The notes beneath the pieces are model-generated. The model was not told the DNA's origin. It ran no database searches and worked only from the letters and a program-made list of their open reading frames with translations. From JAGIBJ01 sp032119795 (GTDB taxonomy: Bacteria > Actinomycetota > Thermoleophilia > Solirubrobacterales > Solirubrobacteraceae), in the NCBI GenBank assembly GCA_032119795.1, contig JAUMFO010000091.1:1-64000 (forward strand): a stretch of DNA of 64,000 nucleotides, read 5' to 3'. Made by a program: the position numbers and the translations under genes. This document shows positions 7,679 through 15,833 of the stretch, piece after piece. The first letter of the stretch is position 1. Each line of letters starts with the position of its first letter.

Positions 7679-8478
7679 CGGGCGAGTTCGTCGCCGGGGG
7701 CGCCGTGGTCGCACGGGCCATGGCCATGCGTATGCCCGTACGTCTGCTCCAGGAGTTCGGCGTCAAGGGCCGACGGGTCATCGAAGGCAAGCTGGCGCCC
7801 GCCGCCGAGCACGAGGACGCGGTCCCAGCGGTGCAACTCGCTGAGGTCGTGCGTCGCGACGAGGAGCGTGCGCCCGCCATCCTTCTCTTCCTCGAGCACC
7901 TCGTGGATGCGCTGAGCCGAACCCGGGTCGATCGCCGAGAGCGGCTCGTCGAGCGCGAGGACGTCGCCGCCGTGCACGAGCGCGCGGGCGAGCAGGGCGC
8001 GCTGGCGCTGCCCACCGCTCAGTTCGGCGACGGGCCGCCCTGCGACCTCGGCCAGCCCGACGCGCCGCAGCGACTCGACCGCCAGCGCGCGATCGGCCTT
8101 GGAGATCCGGCGCAGCAGCGGAGTGCGGTGGTAGGCGCCCATCACGGCAAGCTCGGCGGCCGTGATCGGAATGTCTCGGCGCAGCTGCTCATGCTGCCCG
8201 ACCGCGGCGACCTTGCCGGTCACCGTCAGCTCGCCGGCGCCCACCTTCAGCTCGCCGGTGATCGCCTTCAGCAGGGTGGACTTGCCAGAGCCGTTGGCGC
8301 CGAGCAGCGCGACGGACTGCCCGCGGGCGACGGAGAACGTCGAGCCGCACAGCGACGGCTGCGCCTCACCGGGGTAGGTGACTTCCACGCCTTTGGCGAC
8401 GACCGTCCACTCGGGCGCGGCGCTGCCAGCTGGCGACGGCGCGGATGAGTTCGTCGGCTGAGGATTGATGCTGCTCAT
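7675..8478 (-). CDS. ABC transporter ATP-binding protein, zinc/manganese type
   Basis: A 267-residue ATPase that would power the two neighbouring permeases. Walker A GANGSGKST, signature LSGGQRQR, Walker B VLALDEP and the switch His in ATHDLSE are all present. The C-terminus is His-rich (TYGHTHGHGPCDHG), typical of proteins handling transition metals and a hint that the cargo is zinc or manganese. ATG 8478 overlaps the TGA of the upstream permease (ATGA), and its own stop overlaps the start of the downstream permease, so the three are translationally coupled. Confidence 0.88.
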   Translation of the reverse strand: MSSINPQPTNSSAPSPAGSAAPEWTVVAKGVEVTYPGEAQPSLCGSTFSVARGQSVALLGANGSGKSTLLKAITGELKVGAGELTVTGKVAAVGQHEQLRRDIPITAAELAVMGAYHRTPLLRRISKADRALAVESLRRVGLAEVAGRPVAELSGGQRQRALLARALVHGGDVLALDEPLSAIDPGSAQRIHEVLEEEKDGGRTLLVATHDLSELHRWDRVLVLGGGRQLAFDDPSALDAELLEQTYGHTHGHGPCDHGAPGDELAR

Positions 8479-9314
8479 GCGACGGCGACCGCCTCGCGGG
8501 AGTTGGTGCGGCGCCACGCGACCACGCCAAGGGCGACGACCACGTCGACGCTCGCCGCGACGAGCGCGGCGGTCGCGCCGGGAGCCAGATCGGTGGCGTC
8601 GGCGAGCAGGAGCGCGACGAGCATCTCCACCGTCGCGAGCGCACCCGCGAGCGGGACGAGCCGGCGTGGGTGCGGGGCGATCCGCTGGGCAGTCGCGGCC
8701 GGGACGACCAAGAGCGTGCCGGCCAGTAGCGCACCGGCGACCGGCAGCAGGGCCGCCGACGCCACGCCGATCATCAGCAGCAAGACGAGGTCGGCGTTGC
8801 GGGGAATCCAACCGGCGCCCGAGAACGCGCCGCTCGCCGCCGACCCGCTCGGATGGATCGCTGAGGCGAGCCACCAGCGCCCGAGCGCGAGCGAGAGGAC
8901 CGCCGCAAGTGCGGCGACGGCCAAGGCGGTGAAGATGTCGGCGTCGCTGGCCAGCAGGGTGGAACCCAACAGCACGGAGGTTCCCGTCTGCGGAGCGCCG
9001 GTGCGGGTGGCGATGACGCCGATCGCGAGGCCGCACGAGAGGGCCAGCCCGGTGGCGACCTGCGCGGCCTCAGGCCGGCGGAGAGCAAGACGACCGGTGA
9101 GGGCCGCCACGAGCGCCGACGACGCCAGCGCGACGGGCAACACGGCGACGGAGAGGGCCGCGGCCACACTGGCTCCGGCGAAGGCCGTCGCGCCCGAAGC
9201 GTGCGCGAGGAAGGCTTGGCGACGCAGCACCACCCAGCTGCCGAGGGCTCCGGCGAGCACGCCGGTCGCCACTGCCAGCAGCGCCAATCGCACCGTTGGG
9301 TCGTCGAGCGTCAC
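8475..9314 (-). CDS. ABC transporter permease, zinc/manganese family, subunit 1
   Basis: A 279-residue membrane protein of the ABC-3 metal permease family, about eight or nine hydrophobic segments, with GSWVVLRRQAFLAHASGATAFAG near the N-terminus as in ZnuB-like proteins (shown here in shortened form). GTG 9314 was chosen because TATGCT lies seven bases before it and because the N-terminus then parallels subunit 2. ATG 9326 and 9346 are alternatives. Two different permeases with one ATPase resemble TroCD-type systems. No substrate-binding protein gene is adjacent, so it must be elsewhere. Divergent from lysA. Confidence 0.82.
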   Translation of the reverse strand: MTLDDPTVRLALLAVATGVLAGALGSWVVLRRQAFLAHASGATAFAGASVAAALSVAVLPVALASSALVAALTGRLALRRPEAAQVATGLALSCGLAIGVIATRTGAPQTGTSVLLGSTLLASDADIFTALAVAALAAVLSLALGRWWLASAIHPSGSAASGAFSGAGWIPRNADLVLLLMIGVASAALLPVAGALLAGTLLVVPAATAQRIAPHPRRLVPLAGALATVEMLVALLLADATDLAPGATAALVAASVDVVVALGVVAWRRTNSREAVAVA

Positions 9315-9321
9315 ACGGGCG

Positions 9322-9327
9322 AGCATA
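9322..9327 (-). promoter_or_regulatory. -10-like box, leaderless type
   Basis: TATGCT on the minus strand, seven bases before GTG 9314 of the metal permease operon. Confidence 0.45.
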
Positions 9328-9358
9328 CGGAGGGGGTGGCCGGTCATACTCCACGGCT

Positions 9359-10645
9359 GTGTCTGACGTCGCCGTTGCACTCACTGCAGCCTGGCCCGCC
9401 GGAGCGAGCGTCGGTGTCGACGGTCTCGTTCTCGGTGGTGTGCCCGCTACCCAGCTTGCCGAGCAATACGGCACACCCGCGTACGTGGTCGACGAGGTCG
9501 ACCTGCGCGCCCGCGCTCGCGCCTACAAGGCGGCATTCGCGGCGCACCCCGGCCCGGTGCAGATCGTCTTCGCGAGCAAAGCCTTCCCGTGCACGGCGGT
9601 CGTCCGTGCACTGAGCGAAGAGGGCGTTGGCGCCGACGTTGCCTCGGCTGGCGAGCTGTTCATCGCGCGCAAGGCCGGCGTGAAGCCATCCGAGATCGTG
9701 GTGCATGGCAACGGCAAGTCCCTCAAGGATCTTGCGGCCGCCGTCCGTGAGCGGGTCGCGTTCGTCGTCGTCGACAATCCCGACGAGATCGGCCGCCTCG
9801 CCGAGGCCGCGTCCGCGGAAGGCATCGTGCAGGACGTGCTGATTCGCGTCACTCCGGATGTGCGCGGGGTGACGCACGACAAGATCTCCACAGGCCAGGC
9901 CGACTCCAAGTTCGGCCTCTCGCCCGACGCGGCAATCGAGGCGCGCGAGCGGATCGACTCGGACTACGGCTCGCTGAACTTCCGCGGGTGGCACATGCAC
10001 ATCGGGTCGCAGCTCTTCGAGCTTGCCGACTTTGACCGCGCGATCCGCACGGTGGCCGCGTCCGGTCCGTGCGAGGTGCTCGACGTTGGCGGGGGACTCG
10101 GCGTCGCCTACGGAGCGGACCAGGAGCCGCCGACGCTCGAGGAGTACGCCGCGGCCATCTTGGGCGCCGTCCATGAGACGGTCGGCGACCAGATCCACCT
10201 GATCGTCGAGCCCGGCCGCTCGATGACGGCCCGCGCTGGGGTCACGCTCTACACCGTCACGTCGGTGAAGCAGAACATCTCCACGTGGGTCGCCGTTGAC
10301 GGCGGCATGTCAGACAACCTGCGGCCGATGCTCTACCAGGCCAAGTACGAGGCGGCGATCGCCGACCGGCCGCTTCCGGACCCGGCGCAGACGCCGCTCA
10401 CCACGAGCCGGCTGTGCGGACTGCATTGCGAATCCGGCGACGTGCTGATCGACGCCGTTGATCTTCCTGCCCCGGCCGCCGGCGACATCGTCGCGATGGC
10501 GACCACGGGCGCCTACACCTTCAGCACGGGCAACACCTACAACGGAACGCCTCGCGCACCCGTCGTCTTCGTGGGCGACGGCGAGAGCCGCGTTGTAGTG
10601 CGCCGAGAGACCATCGAAGAGCTTGGAGCACGCGATGTCGAGTAA
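9359..10645 (+). CDS. lysA: Diaminopimelate decarboxylase
   Basis: PLP enzyme converting meso-diaminopimelate to L-lysine, the last step of lysine synthesis. 428 residues, the normal family length. The PLP lysine is K74 in FASKAFP; other family landmarks are GWHMHIGSQ, VLDVGGGLGV, EPGRS and the C-terminal GAYTFS. GTG 9359 gives the conserved N-terminal region without extra sequence. The metal ABC operon starts 45 bases away on the other strand, so both promoters sit in a very short region. The gene leads an operon: its end overlaps hom by 11 bases. Confidence 0.93.
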   Translation: MSDVAVALTAAWPAGASVGVDGLVLGGVPATQLAEQYGTPAYVVDEVDLRARARAYKAAFAAHPGPVQIVFASKAFPCTAVVRALSEEGVGADVASAGELFIARKAGVKPSEIVVHGNGKSLKDLAAAVRERVAFVVVDNPDEIGRLAEAASAEGIVQDVLIRVTPDVRGVTHDKISTGQADSKFGLSPDAAIEARERIDSDYGSLNFRGWHMHIGSQLFELADFDRAIRTVAASGPCEVLDVGGGLGVAYGADQEPPTLEEYAAAILGAVHETVGDQIHLIVEPGRSMTARAGVTLYTVTSVKQNISTWVAVDGGMSDNLRPMLYQAKYEAAIADRPLPDPAQTPLTTSRLCGLHCESGDVLIDAVDLPAPAAGDIVAMATTGAYTFSTGNTYNGTPRAPVVFVGDGESRVVVRRETIEELGARDVE

Positions 10646-11882
10646 CCCCGGGGGCGACGACGGCGTCGTCAAGATCGGCGTCCTTGGACGCGGAACGGTC
10701 GGCAAAGCGCTGATCGGACTGCTCGAGGAGCGGGCCGACGTGATCGAGGCCGAGACCGGGCTGCGTCCGGTCGTGAGCGGTGTCCTGACGCGCTCCGTCG
10801 GCAACGGCGAGCAGATCGTCGACGAGGCCGACGTGATCGTCGAGCTCATGGGCGGCCTGGATCCGGCTGAGGCGCTCGTGCGCCGAGCGCTGGAGGCTGG
10901 CAAGCCGGTCGTCACCGCCAACAAGCAGCTGCTGAGCCGCAAGGGCAACGAACTGTTCCCGCTCGCGGCGGAGAACAACGCGCCGCTGCGGTACGAGGCC
11001 GCCGTCGGCGCTGCCGTGCCGATCGTGCGCGTCCTGGGCGACACGCTCTCGGCCACGCCCGTCGATCGCGTGCACGGCATCGTCAACGGCACCACGAACT
11101 ACATCCTCACCGCGATGGCCAAGCGTGGGGAGTCCTACGCCGAAGCGCTCAAGGACGCCCAGGACGCCGGCTTCGCCGAGGCCGATCCGACGGAGGACGT
11201 GAGCGGCTCCGACGCCGCCGCCAAGATGGCGCTGCTGGCGATGCTCGCGTTCGGCACGTGGGTCTCGATCGACGACGTCGACCACTCCGGCATCGACAAG
11301 CTCGCCCTCGAGGATCTGGAGTACGCCCGCGAGTTCGACCTGGCGCTCAAGCTCGTCGGCACCGCGGAGAAGCTCCCGGACGGCAGCGTCTCGGTGCGTG
11401 TGCACCCGATGTTCCTGCCGATGACGCACCCGCTTGCGTCGGTCGACGGCTCCTACAACGCCGTGACCATTGAGTCCCCGCACGTGGAGGAGATCACCTT
11501 GCAGGGCCCCGGCGCCGGTGGCGTACCGACGGCCAGCGCGGTCCTCGGCGACGTGATCTCGGTGCTGCATGGCGCCGACGAGCCCAAGCACGCGTGGGTT
11601 GATCTGCCGAAGGCCCCGGATGTCGATTCGGCGTTCTACCTGCACTTCGAGGTCGACGACGAGCCGGGCGTCCTCTCACAGGTCGCCCAGGTCCTCGGCC
11701 TGCAGAAGATCTCGATCCGCTCGGTCGCCCAGAAGGGCAGCGGCGACGGCGCACGCCTCGTGATGATCACGCACCGCGCGCCGGAGTCGGCGATGGCGGC
11801 AGCGATCGGCATGATCGGCGGGCTTGGCTTCGTGCGCGGCGAGCCGCGTGCCATCCGTGTGTTTGACGAGGAGAACGTCTGA
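10635..11882 (+). CDS. hom: Homoserine dehydrogenase
   Basis: NAD(P)-dependent reduction of aspartate semialdehyde to homoserine, the branch point to threonine and methionine. 415 residues: nucleotide-binding Rossmann region (GVLGRGTVG), catalytic domain with HGIVNGTTNYIL, and a C-terminal ACT domain (about 340-410, FEVDDEPGVLSQVAQVL) that usually carries threonine feedback inhibition. ATG 10635 lies inside the end of lysA, with a GGAG about seven bases upstream; the TTG at 10623 is a less likely start. The stop overlaps the thrC start (TGATG). Confidence 0.93.
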   Translation: MSSNPGGDDGVVKIGVLGRGTVGKALIGLLEERADVIEAETGLRPVVSGVLTRSVGNGEQIVDEADVIVELMGGLDPAEALVRRALEAGKPVVTANKQLLSRKGNELFPLAAENNAPLRYEAAVGAAVPIVRVLGDTLSATPVDRVHGIVNGTTNYILTAMAKRGESYAEALKDAQDAGFAEADPTEDVSGSDAAAKMALLAMLAFGTWVSIDDVDHSGIDKLALEDLEYAREFDLALKLVGTAEKLPDGSVSVRVHPMFLPMTHPLASVDGSYNAVTIESPHVEEITLQGPGAGGVPTASAVLGDVISVLHGADEPKHAWVDLPKAPDVDSAFYLHFEVDDEPGVLSQVAQVLGLQKISIRSVAQKGSGDGARLVMITHRAPESAMAAAIGMIGGLGFVRGEPRAIRVFDEENV

Positions 11883-12904
11883 TGTCCCGCGTTGGCCTGA
11901 TCGATCGCTGGCGCGCCGAGCTGCCGTTTGAAGACAACGACCCGGTGATCACCCTCGGTGAGGGTTCCACGCCGCTCGTCCATGCGCCGAAGCTCTCCGA
12001 GCGCGTCGGCGCAGAGGTGCACCTCAAGCTCGAGGGCATGAACCCGACCGGCTCGTTCAAGGACCGCGGCATGACCGCCGCCGTGAGCGCCGCCGTCAAG
12101 GAAGGCGCCAAGGCCGTGATGTGCGCGTCGACGGGCAACACCGCCGCCAGCGCCGCCGCCTACGGCGCGCGCGCTGGGCTCACGTGTGCGGTGATCGTGC
12201 CGTCGGGCAAGATCGCGACCGGCAAGCTTGCCCAGGCGTTGATGCATGGCGCCAAGGTGATTGCCCTCGACGGCAACTTCGACCAGGCGCTCGACCTCAC
12301 CCGCGAACTCTGCGCCCGCCACCCGATCGGGCTCGTCAACTCCGTCAACCCCTGGCGCCTCGAGGGGCAGAAGACGGCCGCGTTCGAGCTGCTCGAAGAT
12401 CTTCCGACGATCGACGGCCTCTGCATCCCGGTCGGCAACGCCGGCAACGTGACGGCGTACTGGAAGGGCTTCCAGGAGCGCGGCCACGACCTCTACCTCT
12501 ACGGCTTCCAGGCTGCCGGTTCGGCGCCGCTGGTGGAGGGGCACGTGATCGAGAACCCGGAGACGATCGCCAGCGCGATCCGCATCGGCAACCCCGCCCG
12601 GTGGGAGGAGGCCGTCTCGGCGTTCACCACCTCGCGCGGGCAGGTTCGCGCCGTGACCGACGACGAGATCCTCGCGGCGTACCGCTTCCTGGCTCGCGAG
12701 GAGGGCGTCTTCTGTGAGCCCGCGTCGGCCGCCTCGGTGGCTGGCCTCATGAAGTACGGCCGCGGCGACGCGACCACCATCGCCTGCGTGCTGACGGGCC
12801 ACGGCCTCAAGGACCCGGACAACGCCCTCAAGCAGTCCGGCTCCGTCGTGCCGTGCAAGCCGACGATCGAGGCGGTCGAGTCGATCGTCATCGGCGCGGC
12901 CTAG
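11882..12904 (+). CDS. thrC: Threonine synthase
   Basis: PLP enzyme converting O-phosphohomoserine to threonine. 340 residues, the short class of the family. The PLP lysine is K60 in GSFKDRGM; the phosphate-binding region follows (CASTGNTAASAAAYGARAG in outline) and GNAGN near residue 187. The start shares a base with the hom stop codon. The neighbours (lysA, hom, thrB) confirm the pathway. Confidence 0.94.
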   Translation: MSRVGLIDRWRAELPFEDNDPVITLGEGSTPLVHAPKLSERVGAEVHLKLEGMNPTGSFKDRGMTAAVSAAVKEGAKAVMCASTGNTAASAAAYGARAGLTCAVIVPSGKIATGKLAQALMHGAKVIALDGNFDQALDLTRELCARHPIGLVNSVNPWRLEGQKTAAFELLEDLPTIDGLCIPVGNAGNVTAYWKGFQERGHDLYLYGFQAAGSAPLVEGHVIENPETIASAIRIGNPARWEEAVSAFTTSRGQVRAVTDDEILAAYRFLAREEGVFCEPASAASVAGLMKYGRGDATTIACVLTGHGLKDPDNALKQSGSVVPCKPTIEAVESIVIGAA

Positions 12905-12908
12905 CTCG

Positions 12909-13772
12909 ATGAACGGCGTCCGCGTTCGTGTGCCGGCGTCGTCGGCCAACCTCGGCCCGGGGTTCGACGTCCTCGCCGTCGCGCTGGATTGTTGGCTCGA
13001 GCTCGAGGTCCGGCCGGCGCGGGCGTTCTCGTTTACGACCGACCTCGACGTACCCAAGGACGGGACGAACATCGCCGTGGAGGCGTTTGCGGAGGTCGGT
13101 GATCCCGGCCACGCGGCGTTCACGATGCGCTCGGAGATTCCGATGAGCGGAGGGCTTGGATCGAGCGCGGCCGCTCGCGTCGCCGGCGCCTTTGCGGCGC
13201 TGGTGATGGGCGGCGAGGAGCCGCGCGAGGCACGCCACGCTGCCCTGGCGATCGCTGCGGAACTCGAAGGCCACGCCGACAACGCCTCCGCCGCTGTCCT
13301 TGGCGGCGTCAGCGTCGAGTTGCCGGACGGCGCACTCACCCTGACGGTGCCTCAGCGCCTGGGCTTCGTGATCGTCGCCCCGCACGAGCCGGTCGAGACG
13401 TCGAAGGCACGCGCCGCGCTTCCGGCGAGCGTGCCGATGGCCGACGCGAACTTCAACGTCGGGCAGGCGATGGCACTTGCCGCTGGCCTGGCCTCACGCG
13501 ATCTGGAGCTCTTGGCGCGCGGGCTCGGCGATCGGCTGCACCAGCCCTACCGCGCCCACCTCTACCCGCGCTCCGCGGATCTGGTCGCGAACGCGAAGGA
13601 GCTGGGCGCCCTCGACGCGACCATCAGCGGCGCTGGCCCAACCGTGCTGCTGTGGTGTGAGCGCGACGCCATTCCAGGCGTGGTGCAGGCCGCCAAAGAG
13701 CAGACCCGCGGCTGGGCCGACGTCTTCGCCGTGGATCCCAGCGACCGCGGCGCCGAAGCCACGCTGCTCTAG
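12909..13772 (+). CDS. thrB: Homoserine kinase
   Basis: GHMP-family kinase that phosphorylates homoserine with ATP. 287 residues. VPASSANLGPGFDVL at the N-terminus and the GHMP ATP loop PMSGGLGSSAAA (near 79-90) are clear; the C-terminal ATISGAGPTVLLW matches the family. It starts five bases after thrC, completing the lysA-hom-thrC-thrB operon. Its last 24 bases, including the stop, are directly repeated immediately downstream (13776-13799), giving a second in-frame stop, and a nested inverted repeat follows. Confidence 0.93.
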   Translation: MNGVRVRVPASSANLGPGFDVLAVALDCWLELEVRPARAFSFTTDLDVPKDGTNIAVEAFAEVGDPGHAAFTMRSEIPMSGGLGSSAAARVAGAFAALVMGGEEPREARHAALAIAAELEGHADNASAAVLGGVSVELPDGALTLTVPQRLGFVIVAPHEPVETSKARAALPASVPMADANFNVGQAMALAAGLASRDLELLARGLGDRLHQPYRAHLYPRSADLVANAKELGALDATISGAGPTVLLWCERDAIPGVVQAAKEQTRGWADVFAVDPSDRGAEATLL

Positions 13773-13807
13773 AACGCCGAAGCCACGCTGCTGTAGAACG
13801 CCGAAGG
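13752..13807 (+). repeat. Tandem duplication of the thrB 3' end
   Basis: A 24-base unit beginning GCCGAAGCCACGCTGCT occurs at 13752-13775 and 13776-13799, and a third copy starts at 13800 before diverging. Because 24 is a multiple of three, both full units end with an in-frame stop (13770-13772 and 13794-13796). Confidence 0.85.
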
Positions 13808-13907
13808 CGCAGCCTGTGGGCGCCGCAGCCAATCGGCGCAGCCCCGGCCTCGAACTGCACCAACATGGCTCGGCAGCTGCGCCGATTTTGCGCAAACCGC
13901 CTTCGGC
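13800..13907. repeat. Nested inverted repeat downstream of thrB
   Basis: Outer arms GCCGAAGGCG (13800-13809) and CGCCTTCGGC (13898-13907) pair perfectly. Inner arms AATCGGCGCAGC (13831-13842) and GCTGCGCCGATT (13876-13887) pair perfectly and are followed by TT. It may terminate the lysA-thrB operon. Just beyond it, 13908-13923 resembles an inverted copy of the repeated thrB tail. Confidence 0.65.
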
Positions 13908-13935
13908 CTAGCGCACGCGTGGGACGGTCCCGCGC

Positions 13936-14535
13936 ATGGACCGCGCCAGTCAGACGACGCTCACCCTGGGGATTGCGATGCGTTCGCCGAGGTGCATGTA
14001 TCTCGATCAACGTTTGGTCACCGCCATCACCGACTGCTGCGCCGGAGCCGCGCGAGCATCGGGGGCACCGCCTCCATGTGAGACGTCGTTCAACGGCACC
14101 GCGATGATCGGGCCGCTCACGCCGCGTGCCCTCCTCACCGCGCTCGACATCTGCGCTCAGCGAGACGACGTGGTCTGCGGCGCCTGGGTCACGCCACCAA
14201 TCAATCCGCGCCTCTCCGGCCACCGCGTGATCACGCGGGCTCGACAGACCAGGGTCGGCTTCGCCATCGGCCCCGATCCCGGCGGTCGCGAACGGAGCGC
14301 CGCGGTCGGGGCAGTCCTGAAGCTCCATATGACCATCGCCAAGGCACGGACCCGCGCCCAATGGGCGGCGATCGTTGCGGTCGCCCAGCACGGGACGACC
14401 GTTGCCGCTGCGCAGGAGCTTGGCATCTCCCACCAGGCCGTCAGCAGAGCGCAGCTCCGCGCCAACGCCGACGCGACCGCTGGGACCTGGCTGGCACTGG
14501 TGGAGCTGCTGCGAGCTGAGAGCCCGGTGGTCTAA
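13936..14535 (+). CDS. Hypothetical protein with a C-terminal helix-turn-helix (uncertain)
   Basis: 199 codons. The C-terminal third (about 137-170: RTRAQWAAIVAVAQHG, then AAAQELGISHQAVSRA) looks like a helix-turn-helix. The general layout faintly recalls SatD-like regulators, but I cannot confirm the family. The first third has mixed codon use, contains several Cys and Met residues, and overlaps a stretch that may be an inverted relic of thrB, so the true start may be further in. No promoter or ribosome site was seen. It could be a real small regulator or a chance frame. Confidence 0.4.
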   Translation: MDRASQTTLTLGIAMRSPRCMYLDQRLVTAITDCCAGAARASGAPPPCETSFNGTAMIGPLTPRALLTALDICAQRDDVVCGAWVTPPINPRLSGHRVITRARQTRVGFAIGPDPGGRERSAAVGAVLKLHMTIAKARTRAQWAAIVAVAQHGTTVAAAQELGISHQAVSRAQLRANADATAGTWLALVELLRAESPVV

Positions 14536-14564
14536 AAGGGTCGATTCTCGCCGCAGCCTGATGC

Positions 14565-14737
14565 GGTTGCAGAACCGAGCGTACGTGCGCCAAACGGCAA
14601 CCTCCAATGGTTGCGAGTTGGCGCAACCTGTGGCGGTTGCAGAGCGGCGGCAACCCTGAGCGGTTGCGCCGATCGGCAACGCCCAGAGGTTGCGATTTGG
14701 CGCGCCGCCACTCCGTTCTGCAACCGGATCGGGTTGC
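14565..14737. repeat. Array of five short hairpins with 6-nt variable loops
   Basis: GCAACC-N6-GGTTGC occurs at 14597-14614, 14623-14640, 14650-14667, 14676-14693 (one arm base changed) and 14720-14737. An extra GGTTGCAGAAC lies at 14565 and its inverse GTTCTGCAACC at 14715. Starts of GGTTGC are spaced 44, 26, 27, 26 and 44 bases, so the array is symmetric. It fills the gap between the 13936 frame and the L,D-transpeptidase gene. Confidence 0.8.
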
Positions 14738-14822
14738 GGCCCAAAAACGCGGTTTTGCGCCGTGGTACCCCGGCGGTGCGGTTGGGTGGGAAACCCGCGC
14801 CGGCCTGCGCTGGCCCGCGCCG

Positions 14823-15833
14823 CTACGGCCGGACGAACACGGTGGTGCCGGCCGGCACCTTGCGCACGAGCCAGCGGGATGCCTCGTCGCCGACGCGGAG
14901 GCAGCCGAGGCTGGAGGCCAGCCCGATCGACTGCTTGTTTGGCGTGCCGTGGATGGCGATGCGATCGCCGCCCGTCCAGCCGGCCGGAAGCTTCGTCTGG
15001 CGGGCAGAGAGCACGAGGGCGCAGCATCCGTAGGGGCCCCGGACCTTCTGCTTGAAGATCAGGCCGTCCGTCACCGCGTAGCGGCCCGGGGGAGTGGGGT
15101 GGGTGACCTGGCCGATCGCGGCCTTCATGCGCCGGATCACCTTGCCGTTCCTGCGCACGATGATCGAGCGATCGCCCAGGCGGATCGCGATCGAGTACTC
15201 GACGGCCACGAACTTGGCGTCCGGCTCGACCTTGGTCCACGTGACGCGGTTGTTCTTGCGGTACGGGCTGACGACAGCAACCCAATCGCCGCGCGCCTTC
15301 AGGATTGGAAGGATCGTCTGGCCGCCGTACGGCGTCTTGCGGCCCACGCGCGCGACGAGCTGGCCCTCGGGATCTGGACGCGTCCGCAGGAGCTGGCGAT
15401 CGGTGACCTTCAACGCGACGTGCCCGCTACCGAGCTGATCCTCGGCGGTTGCCGGCTCGAGTTCGCGAGGCTGGGCCGCGTCCGGCGGCGTCGTGGGTTC
15501 CAGGATCGTCGGCGTGGTGGCGACGGGGACGGGGCTGGCGTTGTCGTCGCCTCCGCCGAGCAGCACGACACCGCCGACGACCAGCACCAGCGCCAGCGCC
15601 GCGCCGAGGGTGATCACGCGCCTGCGGCGCGTTGGCGAACCCGGCGGGGGCGCGTCAGGCTCGGTGAACTCGGGCATCGGCGTCGGCTGGCGACGGAAGC
15701 CAAAACGCCGCTTCGGCTCGGCGAAGCCCTCCTCCGTCAAGCCGTCATCGGCCGTGCCCCAGGCGATCCAGGGTGCCGCCTTTTCTCCCGAACGCTTCGG
15801 GGTTCCGGACTGGCCGGGTGCGGCGTCGGTCAC
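14823..15833 (-). CDS. Membrane-anchored L,D-transpeptidase (YkuD domain)
   Basis: 336 residues: a disordered cytoplasmic N-terminus (1-68), one membrane helix (about 72-94), an SH3-like or linker region (about 130-210, LRTRPDPEGQLVARVG), then a YkuD domain. YkuD enzymes crosslink peptidoglycan 3-3 through a catalytic cysteine. H295 in IAIHGT and C311 in SSLGCLR are in the expected places, but the usual SHGC motif reads SLGC: the His beside the cysteine is replaced by Leu. The start overlaps the stop of the ParA-type gene upstream (ATGA), so the two are co-translated. Confidence 0.85.
   Translation of the reverse strand: MTDAAPGQSGTPKRSGEKAAPWIAWGTADDGLTEEGFAEPKRRFGFRRQPTPMPEFTEPDAPPPGSPTRRRRVITLGAALALVLVVGGVVLLGGGDDNASPVPVATTPTILEPTTPPDAAQPRELEPATAEDQLGSGHVALKVTDRQLLRTRPDPEGQLVARVGRKTPYGGQTILPILKARGDWVAVVSPYRKNNRVTWTKVEPDAKFVAVEYSIAIRLGDRSIIVRRNGKVIRRMKAAIGQVTHPTPPGRYAVTDGLIFKQKVRGPYGCCALVLSARQTKLPAGWTGGDRIAIHGTPNKQSIGLASSLGCLRVGDEASRWLVRKVPAGTTVFVRP

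Noticed and set aside
14565..14737. CRISPR-like array
   Set aside because: Repeated arms are only 6 bp and the unit is 26-27 bases with 6-base variable loops; no cas genes are present.
13624..15285. Minus-strand open frame spanning the thrB end, hairpin array and L,D-transpeptidase
   Set aside because: It overlaps two well supported genes in other frames and is low in domain content; the array gives repeated codons that happen to stay open.
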